A DNA stretch of 34,359 bases. It comes from Thermoanaerobaculia bacterium. Its GTDB lineage: Bacteria; Acidobacteriota; Thermoanaerobaculia; Thermoanaerobaculales; Sulfomarinibacteraceae. The notes beneath the pieces are model-generated. The model searched no databases and had not been told where the DNA came from. It was given only the letters and a program-made list of their open reading frames with translations. The position numbers were made by a program, and so were the translations under genes. The stretch is from assembly GCA_027067575.1 (NCBI GenBank), contig JAMOVQ010000115.1:1-34359 (forward strand). Reading direction: 5' to 3'. This document shows, piece after piece, positions 1 to 7,408 of this stretch (position 1 is its first letter; the number at the start of each line of letters is the position of its first letter).

Positions 1-139
1 CGCTTCGTCGTCACGACCGCCAGGTCAGTTCCTCCTCGCGCCCTTGCGGGAACGGCCCCGGGGCACGATCCGCGCGGCCCCTCCTCGTCACGGCGAGTGG
101 CGGTCGCAGGCCGGGCGCCGCGTGCGCGGCTCCCCCGGG
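1..139 (+). repeat. Dispersed repeat family 1, copy A
   Basis: This stretch matches the reverse complement of 28487-28624. The first 83 bases are identical except for one transition at base 30. A core of about 24 bases (84-107) is unrelated between copies. The last 31 bases (109-139) are again identical. It contains palindromes, such as GCCCCGGGGC near base 55 and GCCGCG-TG-CGCGGC near 117-130. Open frames here are not protein-like. The element may continue to the left of the window. Confidence 0.85.
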
Positions 140-406
140 TCGCTGCGCTCCCCGGGGCCGTGGGGGCGTGTGCGCCCCGGCTCCTGCGGCTCGGGCTGCA
201 CCCCGTGGCGACGCACCCGGACGGCGTACTCACCGTCTTACCCTTCCCCCTCCCGCGCCCCCTCTCGGGCCAAGACGGCTGCGCTCGCCGCCCGGGCACG
301 CCTCCACGGGGCTTGCCCTCGCCTCCGTCCCCGGACCGCCCCCGCCCCCACGCCGGCCCGTTCCTCGTGGGGCGCTCGATCGCTGGATGGCGGAGGACTC
401 CGTTGA
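140..406. other. Non-coding, hairpin-rich stretch
   Basis: No credible gene is seen. The sequence is C/G-rich with short inverted repeats, for example GGGGCG-TGTG-CGCCCC at 163-178 (6-bp stem, tetraloop). Several frames stay open on both strands, but only because stop codons are rare in such GC-rich DNA; their translations are Pro/Arg/Ala strings. It bridges the family 1 repeat and the tandem array. Confidence 0.6.
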
Positions 407-945
407 GGGGGCAGTCCCAATCGTGAAGGCCGGGGTTCTTTGGAGCGCCAGCCGGGACGTTGCTTCGCTCGTCCCTGGGCGGGTGGGGGGGTGGGGTACC
501 AGGCGGGGCGGTCTCGTTTTGGCCAACGGGTCGGTCGGGTTGGGGACAGTCCCGATTGTGAAGGTCGGTGGTTCTCTGAGGCGCCAATCGGGACATCGCT
601 TTGCTCGTCCCTGGGCGGGCGGGTGAGAGGGGCACTGGGTGGAGGAGCTTCGTTTCGGCCGGCGGGTCGGTCGGGTTGGGGACAGTCCCGATCGTGAAGG
701 GCCTGGTTCTCTGAGGCGCCAGTCGGAACATCGCTTCGCTCGTCCCTGGGGAGGTGGGTGTGTGGGGTACCACGGGACAAGAAAGGGACATTGTTGATCT
801 CTGCTGCTCCAAGCGCAGTCGCGATCGCGGAGGGGTCCTTGGGAAGCGAGCCGGGACGTCGCTCCACTCGTACCTGGGAGCGTGGAGAGTGTGGGGCACC
901 GGCTGGGAGTACTTCGTTTCGGCCGAAAGAGAATAGGGGACGGTG
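407..945 (+). repeat. Diverged tandem repeat array, units of about 135 bp headed by GGGGACAG
   Basis: Unit heads lie at 407 (GGGGCAGTCCC), 542 and 678 (GGGGACAGTCCC, each followed by GAT-TGTGAAGG or GATCGTGAAGG), 785 (GGGACATTGTTGATC) and 936 (GGGGACGGTGTTTGATT). Spacings are 135, 136, about 106 and about 152 bp. Inside each unit is a GGGAC...GTCCC inverted repeat around GCTTCGCTC (for example 462-483), best kept in units 1 and 2. The first units end in CGGGTCGGTCGGGTTGG. Units decay from left to right. A lone related head recurs at 19879. The spacing and lack of unique spacers exclude CRISPR; the look is REP-like, without a neighbouring transposase. Confidence 0.8.
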
Positions 946-1012
946 TTTGATTCATCGGTGTGTGAGCTGATGCGGCGCAGCGGGTTCGCGGTGCGGCCGG
1001 AGGGCTTCGTGC

Positions 1013-1018
1013 TATCGT
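1013..1018 (+). promoter_or_regulatory. -10-like hexamer for the Wzt-like operon
   Basis: TATCGT lies 10 nt before the ATG at 1029. No good -35 hexamer is seen at normal spacing. If used, transcription would begin at or just before the start codon, giving a leaderless or nearly leaderless mRNA, as predicted for several other operon heads in this window. Confidence 0.4.
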
Positions 1019-1028
1019 ATGGCCCACC

Positions 1029-2231
1029 ATGGCGGACCCTGGGGTGGGCGGAATGATCCGGGTCGAGGGGGTGTCCAAGGTCTACCGCGTCTACGCGTCG
1101 CCGACGGAGCGGCTCAAGCGGTTCCTCGGGCGCCGGGGGCGGTACATCGACTTCGCGGCGCTCCGCGACGTCACCTTCACCATCGATCCGGGCGAGGCGG
1201 TGGGGATCATCGGCGAGAACGGCGCGGGGAAGTCGACGCTCCTCAAGATCGTCTCGGAGACCACGGCGCCGACGTCCGGCACGGTGGAGGTCGATGGGCC
1301 CGTGGCGTCGATCCTCGAGCTCGGGGCGGCGTTTCACCCCGACTTCAGCGGCCGCGAGAACGCGATGCTGTACGGCGCACTCCTCGGGATGGACCGGGAG
1401 GCCGTCGAGAGCCGCATGGAGACGATCCTGGCGTTCGCCGAGCTGGGGGAGTTCATCGACCACCCGATCAGGAGCTACTCGACAGGGATGACGATGCGGC
1501 TGGCGTTCGCCGTGGCGACGCACCTCGACCCCAGGGTCCTGGTGATCGACGAGGCGCTGGCCGTGGGGGACGGGTACTTCCAGAAGAAGTGCATCGACCG
1601 GCTGCTCGAGATCCGGGACTCGGGAACGACGATCCTGTTCTGCTCCCACTCGATGTTCTACGTCACGTCGTTCTGCGGCCGGGCGATCTGGCTCCGCGAG
1701 GGCGCCGTGGAGCGCGACGGCCGGGCGAGCGCCGTGGTCGCGGAGTACGAGGAGTTCCTGCTGGCCCGGGAGCGCCGGAGGCTGGACGACGACCAGGACC
1801 GGGCCTCCGATCGTGCGGCGCGGGGCGAGGCGTTCATCCGGTCGATCCGGGTGCTGGACCCGGAGGGGCGGGAGACGGGAACGTACGTTCCGGGGCGGGG
1901 GCTCGTGATCGAGATCGTCTGGGAGGCCACGAGCTCCGCGGGCGTGTACCACCTGGGGGCCGCCCTGGAACGGAGGGACGCCACCCGGATCTTCGGCTCG
2001 GCGACGTTCTGGGACGGGCTGGAGCCGGTCCGGGGAGGAGGCGTCCGCACCGCGCGGCTGGTGATCGACGAGCTCCCGGTGACCCAGGGCGTGTACTCGG
2101 TCAGTGCGTTCCTGTTCGACGAGAGCGGGATCCACATCCACGACCAGGCCGTCCTGACGGCGCACCTGCAGCCGGCCGACCCCGGGTGGAAGCCGGGGCT
2201 GCTGGAGCTGCCCCACCGCTGGGAGGTCTAG
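1029..2231 (+). CDS. Wzt-like polysaccharide/O-antigen export ABC ATPase
   Basis: This is the ATP-hydrolysing subunit expected to power export of a lipid-linked polysaccharide across the inner membrane with a Wzm-type permease. Visible motifs: Walker A GENGAGKST at residues 62-70, signature STGMTMR near 151, Walker B VLVIDE near 170-175, and the His switch CSHS near 207. Residues about 260-395 form an extra domain like the Wzt C-terminal beta-sandwich that recognises glycan ends. The 400-aa length fits this two-domain form. The start at 1029 is favoured by the -10-like hexamer just upstream; an internal ATG at 1053 with a weak GGGCGGA site is an alternative. No Wzm permease is visible in the window. 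The stop abuts the GTG of the next gene, so the two are probably co-translated. Confidence 0.88.
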   Translation: MADPGVGGMIRVEGVSKVYRVYASPTERLKRFLGRRGRYIDFAALRDVTFTIDPGEAVGIIGENGAGKSTLLKIVSETTAPTSGTVEVDGPVASILELGAAFHPDFSGRENAMLYGALLGMDREAVESRMETILAFAELGEFIDHPIRSYSTGMTMRLAFAVATHLDPRVLVIDEALAVGDGYFQKKCIDRLLEIRDSGTTILFCSHSMFYVTSFCGRAIWLREGAVERDGRASAVVAEYEEFLLARERRRLDDDQDRASDRAARGEAFIRSIRVLDPEGRETGTYVPGRGLVIEIVWEATSSAGVYHLGAALERRDATRIFGSATFWDGLEPVRGGGVRTARLVIDELPVTQGVYSVSAFLFDESGIHIHDQAVLTAHLQPADPGWKPGLLELPHRWEV

Positions 2232-3221
2232 GTGGATCCCGGCGCGCTGGAGATCAGGCCGTACCGCCCGGGGGACGAGACGGCGATCAACGAGGCGTTC
2301 AACGCCGTGTTCGGGCTCGAGCGGTCCCTGGAGGAGTGGCGGTGGAAGTTCCGCCGGGCGCCGGTGGAGAGCCCGGTGATGCTGGCGTGGAGCGGTGAGG
2401 AGCTGCTCGCTCACTACGCCGGTGTTCCGGCGCGGTTCCAGGTCGATGGCCGGACCGTGTGGGCCGCCCAGATCGTCGACGTCTTCTCCACTCGCCGCGC
2501 GCGCCGCCTGTTCGCCAGGCGGGGCGTCTGGGTTCGCACCGTGGAGGCGTTCTTCGAGGCGTTCGGCGAGTCGGGACGGTTCCCGCTGCTGTACGGCTTC
2601 CCGGGTCGGCGGGCGCTCCGGCTCGGCCTCCTGCAGCTGGGGTACGGGGCGATGGAGCCGCAGCCGGTGGTCGTCTGGGAGCGCCCGGCGGGCCGCCGCG
2701 CTCCCTCGCTGCGCCGCCTCCCCTACCGGGCGGAGGAGGTTGCGGCCACGGATCCCCGCCTCGACGCGCTCTGGGCGCGCCTCCGGAGCCGGTACCCGGC
2801 CGCGGTGGTGCGCGACGGCGAGCGGGTCGCCGCGCGGCTGGCCGGCCGTCCGGGCGTGGCGTACCGCCTCTTTCTCGTCACGCCCCGCCTCTCCCGGGAG
2901 CCGGTGGCGTGGGTCGCGTTCAGGACCGACGGCGGTCTCGTCCGGTGGGCCGATCTCGTGCGGGATCCGGAGCACCCGGGCGCGCTGGAGCTCGCGGCCC
3001 GGCTCGGGGAGGTCCTCGTCCGGCAGACCGGCGCCCCGGGCGAGTCGCTCTGGCTGCTCGGCGACCCCGGTGCCGGGGAGATCCTCGAGGCCCTGGGCTT
3101 CCGGTCCCGGCCCGAGCCGAACGGCCTGGTCATGGTCGCGCGCTCGTTCGGGCAGGGGCCGGACGTCCGGGCGCTCGAGGGCCGCGTCTACCTGACCATG
3201 GCGGACTCGGACCTCGTGTGA
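2232..3221 (+). CDS. GNAT-family N-acetyltransferase-like protein
   Basis: This 329-aa soluble protein probably transfers an acyl group from acyl-CoA. Its N-terminus (LEIRPYRPGDETAINEAFN, residues about 6-24) is a typical first strand and helix of a GNAT fold, followed by EEWRWKFRR and LAHYAGVPARF, as in GNAT proteins of polysaccharide loci. A second half (about 160-329) may be another GNAT-like or degenerate domain. The GTG start directly follows the TAG of the Wzt-like gene, and its TGA overlaps the ATG of the YfhO-like gene, so it sits mid-operon. Its likely job is modifying a surface glycan or its precursor, but the substrate cannot be read from sequence. The family call is reasonable; specificity is unknown. 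Confidence 0.7.
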   Translation: MDPGALEIRPYRPGDETAINEAFNAVFGLERSLEEWRWKFRRAPVESPVMLAWSGEELLAHYAGVPARFQVDGRTVWAAQIVDVFSTRRARRLFARRGVWVRTVEAFFEAFGESGRFPLLYGFPGRRALRLGLLQLGYGAMEPQPVVVWERPAGRRAPSLRRLPYRAEEVAATDPRLDALWARLRSRYPAAVVRDGERVAARLAGRPGVAYRLFLVTPRLSREPVAWVAFRTDGGLVRWADLVRDPEHPGALELAARLGEVLVRQTGAPGESLWLLGDPGAGEILEALGFRSRPEPNGLVMVARSFGQGPDVRALEGRVYLTMADSDLV

Positions 3222-5437
3222 TGGCGGTGGCGACGCTCCTGTGGACCGTGGTCCCCCTGATCCTGCTCCACGGGGTGCTGGCCGCCCGTTCCCGCAGGCT
3301 GCTCCGGTTCCAGCTGGTGCTCGACCTCGTGCTCCTCGCGGTGACGGGCCCGGCGATCCTGCGGGGGCACGACCTCGACCCCGTCCGGGCGCTCGAGGGC
3401 TTCCCCCCGTTCACGCACTGGGCCTGGCAGGAGACCACGGCGTACGAGCCGTCCCAGTCGGACGTGCCGCTCCAGTTCCACCCGTGGTGGGACGCGGTCC
3501 GGCGGCGCCTCCGGAAGGGGCGGTTCCCGGCGCTGGATCCCTGGCTCGGGGCGGGGGTCCCGCTGTACGGCAACGGGCAGACCGGGCTCGCGGCTCCGGT
3601 GATGGCCCCGGTCTGGCTCCTGGGCCCCGAGCGGGGCACGACGGTGATGGCGTTCTGGAAGATCGAGGCCGCGGGGTTCGGGGCGTTCCTGCTCCTGGCG
3701 GCGGGGCTGGGGTTCCGGAGGCCCGTGCCCGAGCTCGGGGGCGTGCTCTGGGCCGGGAGCCCGTACCTGGTGGCGTGGCTGCTCGTACCGCTGGCGTGGG
3801 TCGCGGCGCTCCTGCCGTGGTGCTGGTGGCTGGCGGTCAGGCTGGTGCGGGGCCGGTTCCAGCCGGGGCGGACGGCCCTGACGGGGCTCGCCCTCGGCTG
3901 GCTGCTGGGGTGCGGCCTGCACCCGGAGAGCGCCCTGATCGTCGTGGGATCGGCGTTCGCCGTGGCGGCGGCGCTCCACCCGCGGCGGGTGCCGAGACTG
4001 CTCGCGGCGGGCGCCGTGGCGGCGCTCGTGGCCTCGGTGCTCGCCCTCCCGACCCTTCGCCTGATCGCCGTCTCCTCCAAGGCGCACCACCTCGTGTCGG
4101 CAGGTGTCAACCGGGCCCCCCTGCCCGCCGGGGTCCGTGGCACGGCGATTCGGCAGGCCCTCCTTCCTCCGTCGGTGGGCCATCCGGCGTGGGGTGACTG
4201 GCGCGCGCCGTACCCCCACCCCGCCGGCGCGGTGGGCGTGGGGACCGCCGCCCTGGTGCTTGCCGGCCTCGGCGGCTGGCGGCGCCGCCGCTTACGCCTG
4301 CTTCTCGCCGCGGGCGGGATGGCCGTCCTGTCGGCCGTGCTCCTGTACCGGATCCCCCCCCTCGCCGGGCTGCTCGCCCGTGTGCCGCCCATCGACCTCC
4401 TGACCCTTCCGCGGTTCGGCGTGCTGCTCTCGTGGAGCCTCGTGGTGGCCTCGGCCGCATCGGCCGAGGGCGTGGCCGCCGGGCGGCGGCGGCTCGCCGG
4501 AGGGGTCCTCGTCCTCGGGGCCGTCGCGTTGGTGGCGGTCCTCGGCCTTCCGGGCCTCTCGTGGCGGTCGGCGGCCGCCGTCGTGGCGAGCCTCGCCGCG
4601 GGGGCCGCGGCGCTGGCCGTCGCGGCCCGGCGGCCGGATGTCCTCCCATGGCTGGCCGCGGCGGAGCTGGCGGTGCTGGCGCTGGGGATCAACCCCCCGG
4701 CGGCGCCCGAGGACCGCGTGCCCCGGCCCCCCGTGATCGAGCGGCTCGTGCGGCGTGCCGCCGGCGTGCCGGGCCGTATCGTCGGCCTGAACGGGGCGCT
4801 TCCGGCCAACGTGTGCGTCCGGTACGGTCTCGAGGACCTCCGCAGCTCCGACCCCCTCCGCCCGTGGCCCCTGGCCCGGCTCCACGCCCTGCTCGGGGCG
4901 AAGGATCCCGTGCTTCCCGGCCCGCTGCGGAACGCTCCCCCGCGGCTGCTCGGGGCGTGGTCGGTCCGGTGGGCCGTGACGCCGGAGGGGAGGGCGCTCA
5001 CCGGCTGGAGCCGTGTGGACTCCGGGGAGGGCGTTGCGGTCTGGGAGAACCCGATGTGGTGCCCCGAGATCCGCCTCGCCCGGACGGTCGTCTCCGTGCC
5101 CACCGAGGAGGAGGGCTGGCGGCTGCTCGCCTCGGAGCCCGGGTTCCTCCCGGAGGGCGTTCTGATACCGCCGGGGACCGCCCCCGAGGTCGGTGGCGGC
5201 GGGACGCTCGCCGTGCTGTCGGCCTCGCCGGAGCGTGTGGAGACAGAGGTCGTGACCGGGGGGCCGGCGGTCCTGGTGGTGGCGCGGTGCTGGCTCCCCG
5301 GGTGGCGGGCGCGGATCGACGGGCGCCCGGCCCCGGTGGTGCGGGCGAACCTGGCCGCGCTCGGCGTGGTCGTGCCCCCGGGCCGGCACCGGGTGAGGCT
5401 CGTCTACGACGCCTGGGCCCTGCCCGGCCTCCGGTAG
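3221..5437 (+). CDS. YfhO-family multi-pass membrane protein
   Basis: A 738-aa integral membrane protein with an N-terminal membrane helix (LLWTVVPLILLHGVLAA), a long run of hydrophobic helices between about residues 130 and 480, and a soluble C-terminal domain. The loop WLGAGVPLYGNGQTG near residue 115 and the C-terminal pattern CWLPGWRARIDG ... PPGRHRVRLVYD are typical of YfhO-type GT-C-like proteins, which are thought to glycosylate surface polymers using lipid-linked sugars. The ATG at 3221 overlaps the TGA of the preceding GNAT gene (TGATG), which decides the start. Its last 34 bases overlap the end of the opposite-strand LAB_N gene. A role in decorating the polymer exported by the Wzt-like system is inferred from context. 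Confidence 0.8.
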   Translation: MAVATLLWTVVPLILLHGVLAARSRRLLRFQLVLDLVLLAVTGPAILRGHDLDPVRALEGFPPFTHWAWQETTAYEPSQSDVPLQFHPWWDAVRRRLRKGRFPALDPWLGAGVPLYGNGQTGLAAPVMAPVWLLGPERGTTVMAFWKIEAAGFGAFLLLAAGLGFRRPVPELGGVLWAGSPYLVAWLLVPLAWVAALLPWCWWLAVRLVRGRFQPGRTALTGLALGWLLGCGLHPESALIVVGSAFAVAAALHPRRVPRLLAAGAVAALVASVLALPTLRLIAVSSKAHHLVSAGVNRAPLPAGVRGTAIRQALLPPSVGHPAWGDWRAPYPHPAGAVGVGTAALVLAGLGGWRRRRLRLLLAAGGMAVLSAVLLYRIPPLAGLLARVPPIDLLTLPRFGVLLSWSLVVASAASAEGVAAGRRRLAGGVLVLGAVALVAVLGLPGLSWRSAAAVVASLAAGAAALAVAARRPDVLPWLAAAELAVLALGINPPAAPEDRVPRPPVIERLVRRAAGVPGRIVGLNGALPANVCVRYGLEDLRSSDPLRPWPLARLHALLGAKDPVLPGPLRNAPPRLLGAWSVRWAVTPEGRALTGWSRVDSGEGVAVWENPMWCPEIRLARTVVSVPTEEEGWRLLASEPGFLPEGVLIPPGTAPEVGGGGTLAVLSASPERVETEVVTGGPAVLVVARCWLPGWRARIDGRPAPVVRANLAALGVVVPPGRHRVRLVYDAWALPGLR

Positions 5438-5970
5438 ATCAGCCACAGGTTCCGGACGTAGATGAACCAGCCGGTGGACTGGCCCAGGACGCCGACGATG
5501 TCGCGGCGCCAGAGGAAGTAGACGAGCAGCATGGTGGCGCCGATGAGGCTCATCCACCAGAACGCCACGGGCACGACGGACCGCTTCCGGCGTTCGCTGA
5601 CGAGCCACTGGACCACCATGCGGCCCGTGAACAGCACCTGCCCGAGCAGACCGATGGCGACCCACACGACGCTGGCCCAGCAGGAGATGTTGAACAGGGA
5701 GAACAGCCACGGACGGCCCTGGGCGCGCTCCCAGACGACCTCGGAGAACCGGTCCGGCGTCAGGAGCTCGGTCCGGCCGTCCCGCCAGGTGACCCGGTAG
5801 AGGAGGCGGCCTTCGGCGTTCCGCGTCAGCTCGAGGGTCCGGACACCGGCGATCCGGACCTTGAGGCGGACCGGTTCCCCGCCGTCACCGGCTTCGGGGG
5901 GCGCCGCGAGGAGGCCGGGGGCGGTGAGCAGCAGCACGGCGAGCATCGCCGCGCGGAGGGTCCGGCTCAC
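5404..5970 (-). CDS. LAB_N (lipid A biosynthesis N-terminal domain) membrane protein
   Basis: This 188-aa protein starts with a signal-like segment (AAMLAVLLLTAPGLLAAP), then a periplasmic-looking stretch of about 65 residues. It ends in a LAB_N-type membrane domain: WVAIGLLGQVLFTGRMVVQW, SVVPVAFWWMSLIGATMLL and a third helix near WFIYVRNLWLIYRR. LAB_N domains often sit beside or are fused to ArnC/DPM1-like glycosyltransferases, as here. The GTG start at 5970 overlaps the TGA of the upstream glycosyltransferase (GTGA), so translation is coupled. The family suggests a membrane partner in lipid A or polyprenyl-phosphate sugar chemistry, but no catalytic residue is recognisable. The extra N-terminal periplasmic part is longer than the bare domain. 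Its 3' end overlaps the convergent YfhO-like gene by 34 bp. Confidence 0.82.
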   Translation of the reverse strand: MSRTLRAAMLAVLLLTAPGLLAAPPEAGDGGEPVRLKVRIAGVRTLELTRNAEGRLLYRVTWRDGRTELLTPDRFSEVVWERAQGRPWLFSLFNISCWASVVWVAIGLLGQVLFTGRMVVQWLVSERRKRSVVPVAFWWMSLIGATMLLVYFLWRRDIVGVLGQSTGWFIYVRNLWLIYRRPGRAQAS

Positions 5971-6689
5971 CGGAGCCTCCAGCGGAGCACCCGGTCCTGC
6001 ATCCACCGGACGGCCAGGGCGTCCCGGAGCGCCCGGAACGCCCGGTCCCACGTCCCGTACTTGCTCGAACCCGCCTGGCGCGGCGCGTGGCGGACGGGTA
6101 CCTGGATCACGGTGCCTCCGTGCATCTTGACCAGGGTCGGGAGGAACCGGTGCATCCCGTCGAACATGCAGATCCGGGCGAGGATCGCGGCGCGGAACAC
6201 CTTGAGCGGGCAGCCGGTGTCCACGATGTCTTCGCGGGTGAGCCAGTTCCGGACGCCGTTGGCGAACCGGGAGGAGAACCGCCGCCACCACGTGTCCCTG
6301 CGCCGGGCGCGGATCCCGATGACGGCGTCCGCCCCCTCCGCCTCGAGCCGGGCCACCAGGTCCGGGAGATCCTCCGGAAACGTCTGGAGGTCGGCGTCGA
6401 TCATGGCGACCAGCCGGCCCCGCGCCGCGCGGAAACCGGCGTCCAGGGCCGCGGACTGGCCGCAGTTCTCGACGAAGTGGAGGGCCCTGACCCGCGGATC
6501 GGCCGCGGCGAGCCCGTCCATCCGCTCCGAGGAGCCGTCGGTGGAGCCGTCGTCCACGAGTACGAGCTCCCACGGCCTGCCCCACGCCTCCAGCGCGGCC
6601 CGCGTCCGCTCCACCAGCGGTTCGAGGTTGTCCACCTCGTCGTACACGGGGGCCACCACCGACAGCTCGATCGTTTCCTGCTCCGTCAC
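5967..6689 (-). CDS. Family-2 glycosyltransferase, DPM1/ArnC-like
   Basis: A 240-aa GT-A fold transferase that probably moves a sugar from a nucleotide donor to a polyprenyl phosphate on the cytoplasmic face. Visible motifs: SVVAPVYDEVDNLEPLV near residues 10-26, LVDDGSTDGS near 45, the metal-binding DADLQ near 98, and the RRRDTWWRRFSSRF segment typical of dolichol-phosphate-mannose synthase relatives. It lacks the C-terminal membrane helices of ArnC/GtrB; the coupled LAB_N gene downstream may supply the membrane anchor. The start is GTG at 6689, seven nt below a TACCCT hexamer, so a leaderless mRNA is plausible. The donor sugar is unknown. Confidence 0.85.
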   Translation of the reverse strand: MTEQETIELSVVAPVYDEVDNLEPLVERTRAALEAWGRPWELVLVDDGSTDGSSERMDGLAAADPRVRALHFVENCGQSAALDAGFRAARGRLVAMIDADLQTFPEDLPDLVARLEAEGADAVIGIRARRRDTWWRRFSSRFANGVRNWLTREDIVDTGCPLKVFRAAILARICMFDGMHRFLPTLVKMHGGTVIQVPVRHAPRQAGSSKYGTWDRAFRALRDALAVRWMQDRVLRWRLR

Positions 6690-6696
6690 GGCTCTC

Positions 6697-6702
6697 AGGG
6701 TA
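6697..6702 (-). promoter_or_regulatory. -10-like hexamer for the glycosyltransferase/LAB_N pair
   Basis: On the minus strand TACCCT ends seven nt before the GTG at 6689. There is no Shine-Dalgarno sequence in the gap. The 68-bp divergent gap to the DedA gene has one such hexamer facing each way. Confidence 0.4.
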
Positions 6703-6741
6703 CCAGACCGCCCCGGCGGCGGGACCGCGTCCCCGGTTCCG

Positions 6742-6747
6742 GGTATA
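6742..6747 (+). promoter_or_regulatory. Consensus -10 hexamer for the DedA-family gene
   Basis: A perfect TATAAT lies 10 nt before the GTG at 6758. No TTGACA-like -35 is evident. The start codon falls where the transcript would begin, so the mRNA is probably leaderless. Confidence 0.55.
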
Positions 6748-6757
6748 ATCGCTCTCC

Positions 6758-7393
6758 GTGGACGCCGTGCTCAACCACGCCATGGCCTGGATCGAGCCCC
6801 ACGCGGTTCTCCTGGCGTTCGTCCTGCCCCTCGTCATCCGGATCGTCGGGCACTGGCTGCCGGAGGAGCTTTTCATGGTCGTCGTCGGCGTGCTGGCGTC
6901 CCGGCGGCCGGCCCCCGGGGCGGCGGCGCTCCTCGGCGCCATGTGGGCGGGACAGTTCCTGACCGACCAGGCCGTCTTCACCGTGGGACGCGCCGTGCGG
7001 CGCCGGCTGGACCGGTGGGAGCGGGTCCGCTCCCGGATCACGCCGGTGCTCGGGCGGCTCGCGGGCTCGCCCGGGGCGCTCTGGGGGTTCGTCCCCGCCC
7101 GCGTGCTCCCGCTGGGACGGGGCGCCTGGCTCCTGGCGGCCGGTGCCGTTGGCACGCCGCGGATGCGGTTCGTCACCGTGGATGCGGTGGCGCTGGTGGC
7201 GCACACGCTCGTGTGGTGCGGTCTCGGCTGGCTGGCCGGTGACCGGGCGGCCATGGCGACGGAGGTGGGGATCGCCGCCTCGTTCTGGGTGGCCGCGGCC
7301 GTCGTGCTCTCGGTCCTCTCCATCGTGGCGTGGCGCCGGATGCCGTGGCCGGACCGGTTCCCACGCCGGGCCACGGTCCGCGACGATCGCTGA
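6758..7393 (+). CDS. DedA-family membrane protein
   Basis: A 211-aa integral membrane protein with hydrophobic segments near residues 15-30, 38-52, 58-75, 105-135, 145-165 and 172-190. The segment VPARVLPLGRGAWLLAAGAVG at about 112-132 resembles the conserved DedA motif R-x-(I/V)-P-x-x-R-x-x-x-x-x-x-AG. DedA proteins support membrane homeostasis and have been tied to undecaprenyl-phosphate or phospholipid recycling. The start is GTG, set by the perfect TATAAT immediately upstream. It is divergent from the glycosyltransferase pair, and its stop lies 15 bp from the stop of the convergent ABC ATPase gene. The family call is moderately secure because sequence conservation in DedA proteins is low. 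Confidence 0.7.
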   Translation: MDAVLNHAMAWIEPHAVLLAFVLPLVIRIVGHWLPEELFMVVVGVLASRRPAPGAAALLGAMWAGQFLTDQAVFTVGRAVRRRLDRWERVRSRITPVLGRLAGSPGALWGFVPARVLPLGRGAWLLAAGAVGTPRMRFVTVDAVALVAHTLVWCGLGWLAGDRAAMATEVGIAASFWVAAAVVLSVLSIVAWRRMPWPDRFPRRATVRDDR

Positions 7394-7408
7394 GCGGCCT
7401 CCCCCGGG

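Noticed and set aside
407-945. Possible CRISPR array
   Set aside because: The repeated unit is about 135 bp, varies along its whole length, and has no short identical repeats separated by unique spacers.
44-1078. Several overlapping open frames on both strands in the left repeat region
   Set aside because: They repeat with the DNA repeats, lack ribosome sites and domains, and read as Pro/Arg/Ala strings.
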